The notes under the pieces: generated by a model
The model's database searches: none
The model's input: only the letters and a program-made list of their open reading frames with translations
What the model was told of the DNA's origin: nothing
In this document: positions 5,874 to 7,008 of the stretch, one piece after another
Numbering within the stretch: the stretch's first letter is position 1
Layout of the letters: each line of letters starts with the position of its first letter
Position numbers and translations under genes: made by a program
NCBI GenBank assembly: GCA_018896315.1
Contig: JAHIMV010000001.1
Coordinates: forward strand, 1 to 7,008
Length of the DNA: 7,008 nt
Origin: Patescibacteria group bacterium
Lineage (GTDB): Bacteria; Patescibacteriota; Patescibacteriia; UBA2591; UBA6264
Direction: 5' to 3'

Positions 5874-6039
5874 TTTGTCTAAATTTACGAGTTATGAAGT
5901 AACGAAGGAAATTTCGTCACAAATTTGAGCACCCTGTTAAATGCCGCCCTGCGGCAATTTCGCTAAAAGCGAAATTATTTAACAGGGTAAAGGTTTTGTA
6001 ACCAAAATTTGTTCGCTTACACTCCAAATTTTTGACAAA
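5874..6039. repeat. Large intergenic imperfect palindrome (MITE-like) with a three-way-junction head
   Basis: Almost the whole spacer between pheT and the kinase gene is one palindrome. The head (5931-5988) is 58 nt. A perfect 12-bp outer stem (ACCCTGTTAAAT 5931-5942, ATTTAACAGGGT 5977-5988) encloses two abutting hairpins: GCCGC-CCT-GCGGC (5943-5955) and AATTTCGCT-AAA-AGCGAAATT (5956-5976). No unpaired base remains at the junction. Beyond the head the arms stay loosely complementary: the left outer arm shares TTTGTC, AAATTT, GAGT, GTAA, CGAA, AAATTT and ACAAA in order with the reverse complement of the right arm. The ends are TTTGTC (5874-5879) and GACAAA (6034-6039). No ORF is present. It could be a non-autonomous mobile element or a structured RNA after pheT. 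No clear promoter or U-tract terminator was found in it. Confidence 0.7.
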
Positions 6040-6044
6040 ACTCT

Positions 6045-7008
6045 TTAAAAATCTCTTAATTGAGCATCAAATTTTTCCTTCATCATTTTAATAACCTGTT
6101 TTTCAATTTTTTCAACCTCGGATGATTTTAAAGTCCTATCCCATGATTGATAAGTAATGTGAAAAGCCCGGTTGTATTTATTGCCAAATCTTTTGTTTTC
6201 AAATGTATCTCCAAATCCAACCTTTTTAATTAAAGGGTCAATTTGGTGAATCTGACGGCAAACCTCAAACCAATCATATTTTTTATCAATCAAAAAGGCT
6301 AAGTCTCTTTTTACAGCTGGATAAGAAGAAGATCTGGAAAATTCCTTCACGCCAACAATCTTGCTTAATGCCTCAAAATCAAGTTCAAAATAGCCGGTTT
6401 GAGAATCTTTTTCTCCAACAAAACCAATTTCTTTTTTATTAAAATAAACAATTATTTTATTTGAAGATTTATGTTGATAGTCTATATTCTCTCTTATTTG
6501 CTTTTCGATTTGATTAGCTTGACCACCCATAATTGTTTGTAAAATTTGTTCAACAATGCTTTTAGCTATAAAACATTTGTTTTGACAACATTTTGCATAC
6601 ACATCTCCTTGATCAATCCTCTTTTTTGTTTCTTTTTCAAAAATCAAGCCAGCCACTTTGGTTTTTTCTTCTGGATTAAAAACCCGGCCAATTTCAAAAA
6701 CCTTAAACTCAGGATAATTCTGAGAATTTTTAATTGTATTTACGACTAACCCAGGAATTAAACTTTGTCTTAAATATTGTTGTTCTTCATTCAATGGATT
6801 GGATACTTCTCTGTAATTTTCTTTCTGGCCAAAATACTTTATTGCTTTTTCATCAGCAAAAGCATAGTTATAGACTTCGTCAAAACCAAGCCCAATTAAA
6901 ATATTCTTCAGTCTGCTATTTAACTGATATTCCTTTGTTTGTTCAACTGGCTGGAGCTCGGCTAAAATTGGCAAAGGAGTAATTTTTTCTGCCCCATAAA
7001 TTCTGACC
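6045..7008 (-). CDS. pheT: Phenylalanyl-tRNA synthetase beta subunit, C-terminal part (N-terminus beyond window)
   Basis: The visible 320 residues are the C-terminal part of the beta chain of the cytosolic alpha2-beta2 enzyme that charges tRNA-Phe. The frame stays open to position 7008. The first residues, VRIYGAEKITPLP, match the end of the B5 domain, so the TTG at 6974 is an internal leucine and not a start. Next comes the catalytic-like core of the beta chain, with IGLGFDEVYNYAF, SNPLNEEQQYLRQSLIPGL and FKVFEIGRVF. The C-terminal FDX-ACB anticodon-binding domain occupies roughly the last 95 residues, from YPAVKRDLAFLID through ITYQSWDRTL to KEKFDAQLRDF at the natural end. A cysteine cluster (KCCQNKC) sits in the less conserved middle, function unknown. 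The stop lies 5 bp from the end of the intergenic palindrome. No ordinary terminator is seen between this gene and the kinase operon. Confidence 0.95.
   Translation of the reverse strand, partial: VRIYGAEKITPLPILAELQPVEQTKEYQLNSRLKNILIGLGFDEVYNYAFADEKAIKYFGQKENYREVSNPLNEEQQYLRQSLIPGLVVNTIKNSQNYPEFKVFEIGRVFNPEEKTKVAGLIFEKETKKRIDQGDVYAKCCQNKCFIAKSIVEQILQTIMGGQANQIEKQIRENIDYQHKSSNKIIVYFNKKEIGFVGEKDSQTGYFELDFEALSKIVGVKEFSRSSSYPAVKRDLAFLIDKKYDWFEVCRQIHQIDPLIKKVGFGDTFENKRFGNKYNRAFHITYQSWDRTLKSSEVEKIEKQVIKMMKEKFDAQLRDF

Noticed and set aside
5866..6044. The structured spacer as a riboswitch or T-box leader for the kinase operon.
   Set aside because: No known riboswitch core, T-box motif or expression-platform terminator is visible, and near-symmetric arms fit a palindromic element better. 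A new regulatory RNA is not excluded.
5866..6044. A tRNA gene in the spacer downstream of pheT.
   Set aside because: No acceptor stem with D, anticodon and T arms of correct lengths, and no GTTCRA-type T loop. The three-way fold has two hairpins with 3-nt loops.
6972..6974. A TTG that could be read as the start of a 309-residue protein.
   Set aside because: The frame continues upstream to the window edge with typical PheT sequence (VRIYGAEKITP), so the TTG is an internal leucine of a truncated gene.
6546..6982. Two overlapping plus-strand reading frames of 67 and 82 codons (6546-6749 and 6734-6982).
   Set aside because: Both lie opposite the strongly conserved pheT frame, have no recognisable domain and low-complexity, Phe/Leu-rich composition. 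They are shadow frames.

Overview
The window is AT-rich and compactly coded, and it uses the standard bacterial code: five visible genes end in TAA and one in TGA, and no in-frame TGA is needed. Protein style, very short spacers, few Shine-Dalgarno sites, an archaeal-type two-subunit ADP-forming acetyl-CoA synthetase and short GC-rich palindromes scattered even inside genes together suggest a Candidate Phyla Radiation (Patescibacteria) genome, most likely Parcubacteria-like. That placement is inference from overall character, not from a marker-gene tree.

Layout from left to right. Positions 1-28 are the unannotated tail after a family-4 glycosyltransferase (29-1192, minus). An 88-bp divergent spacer (1193-1280) separates it from a HIT-family protein (1281-1727), the only plus-strand gene. 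Two tandem terminator hairpins of matching design (1726-1795) lie between the HIT gene and the converging minus-strand operon. Read in its own direction, that operon is a PfkB-family sugar/nucleoside kinase (5865-4879), the ATP-grasp beta subunit (4871-4239) and CoA-binding alpha subunit (4242-2878) of ADP-forming acetyl-CoA synthetase, and a membrane-anchored family-2 glycosyltransferase (2873-1794). Gaps are 7 bp, a 4-bp ATGA overlap and 4 bp. Upstream is a 179-bp spacer (5866-6044) filled by a large imperfect palindrome with a perfectly paired three-way head. Then comes the C-terminal part of phenylalanyl-tRNA synthetase beta (6045 to the window edge, minus), whose N-terminus lies outside.

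How the genes fit together: the AcdA/AcdB pair would make ATP by converting acetyl-CoA to acetate, the usual energy step of a fermentative cell with a small genome. The kinase would feed a sugar or nucleoside into central metabolism. The two glycosyltransferases probably decorate cell-surface polysaccharide or lipid. PheT and the HIT protein are housekeeping. No phage, CRISPR, toxin-antitoxin or defence system is visible.

The most unusual layer is repeats rather than genes. Three neighbouring minus-strand genes carry short palindromic or tandem repeats in frame inside their coding sequence: a GGGGACTGTCCCC pair in the family-4 glycosyltransferase, a TCCGCC/GGCGGA double palindrome in AcdB, and a degenerate palindrome plus a four-unit 8-bp tandem repeat in the family-2 glycosyltransferase. 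With the intergenic palindrome this suggests a genome colonised by small non-autonomous repeats, some of them translated.
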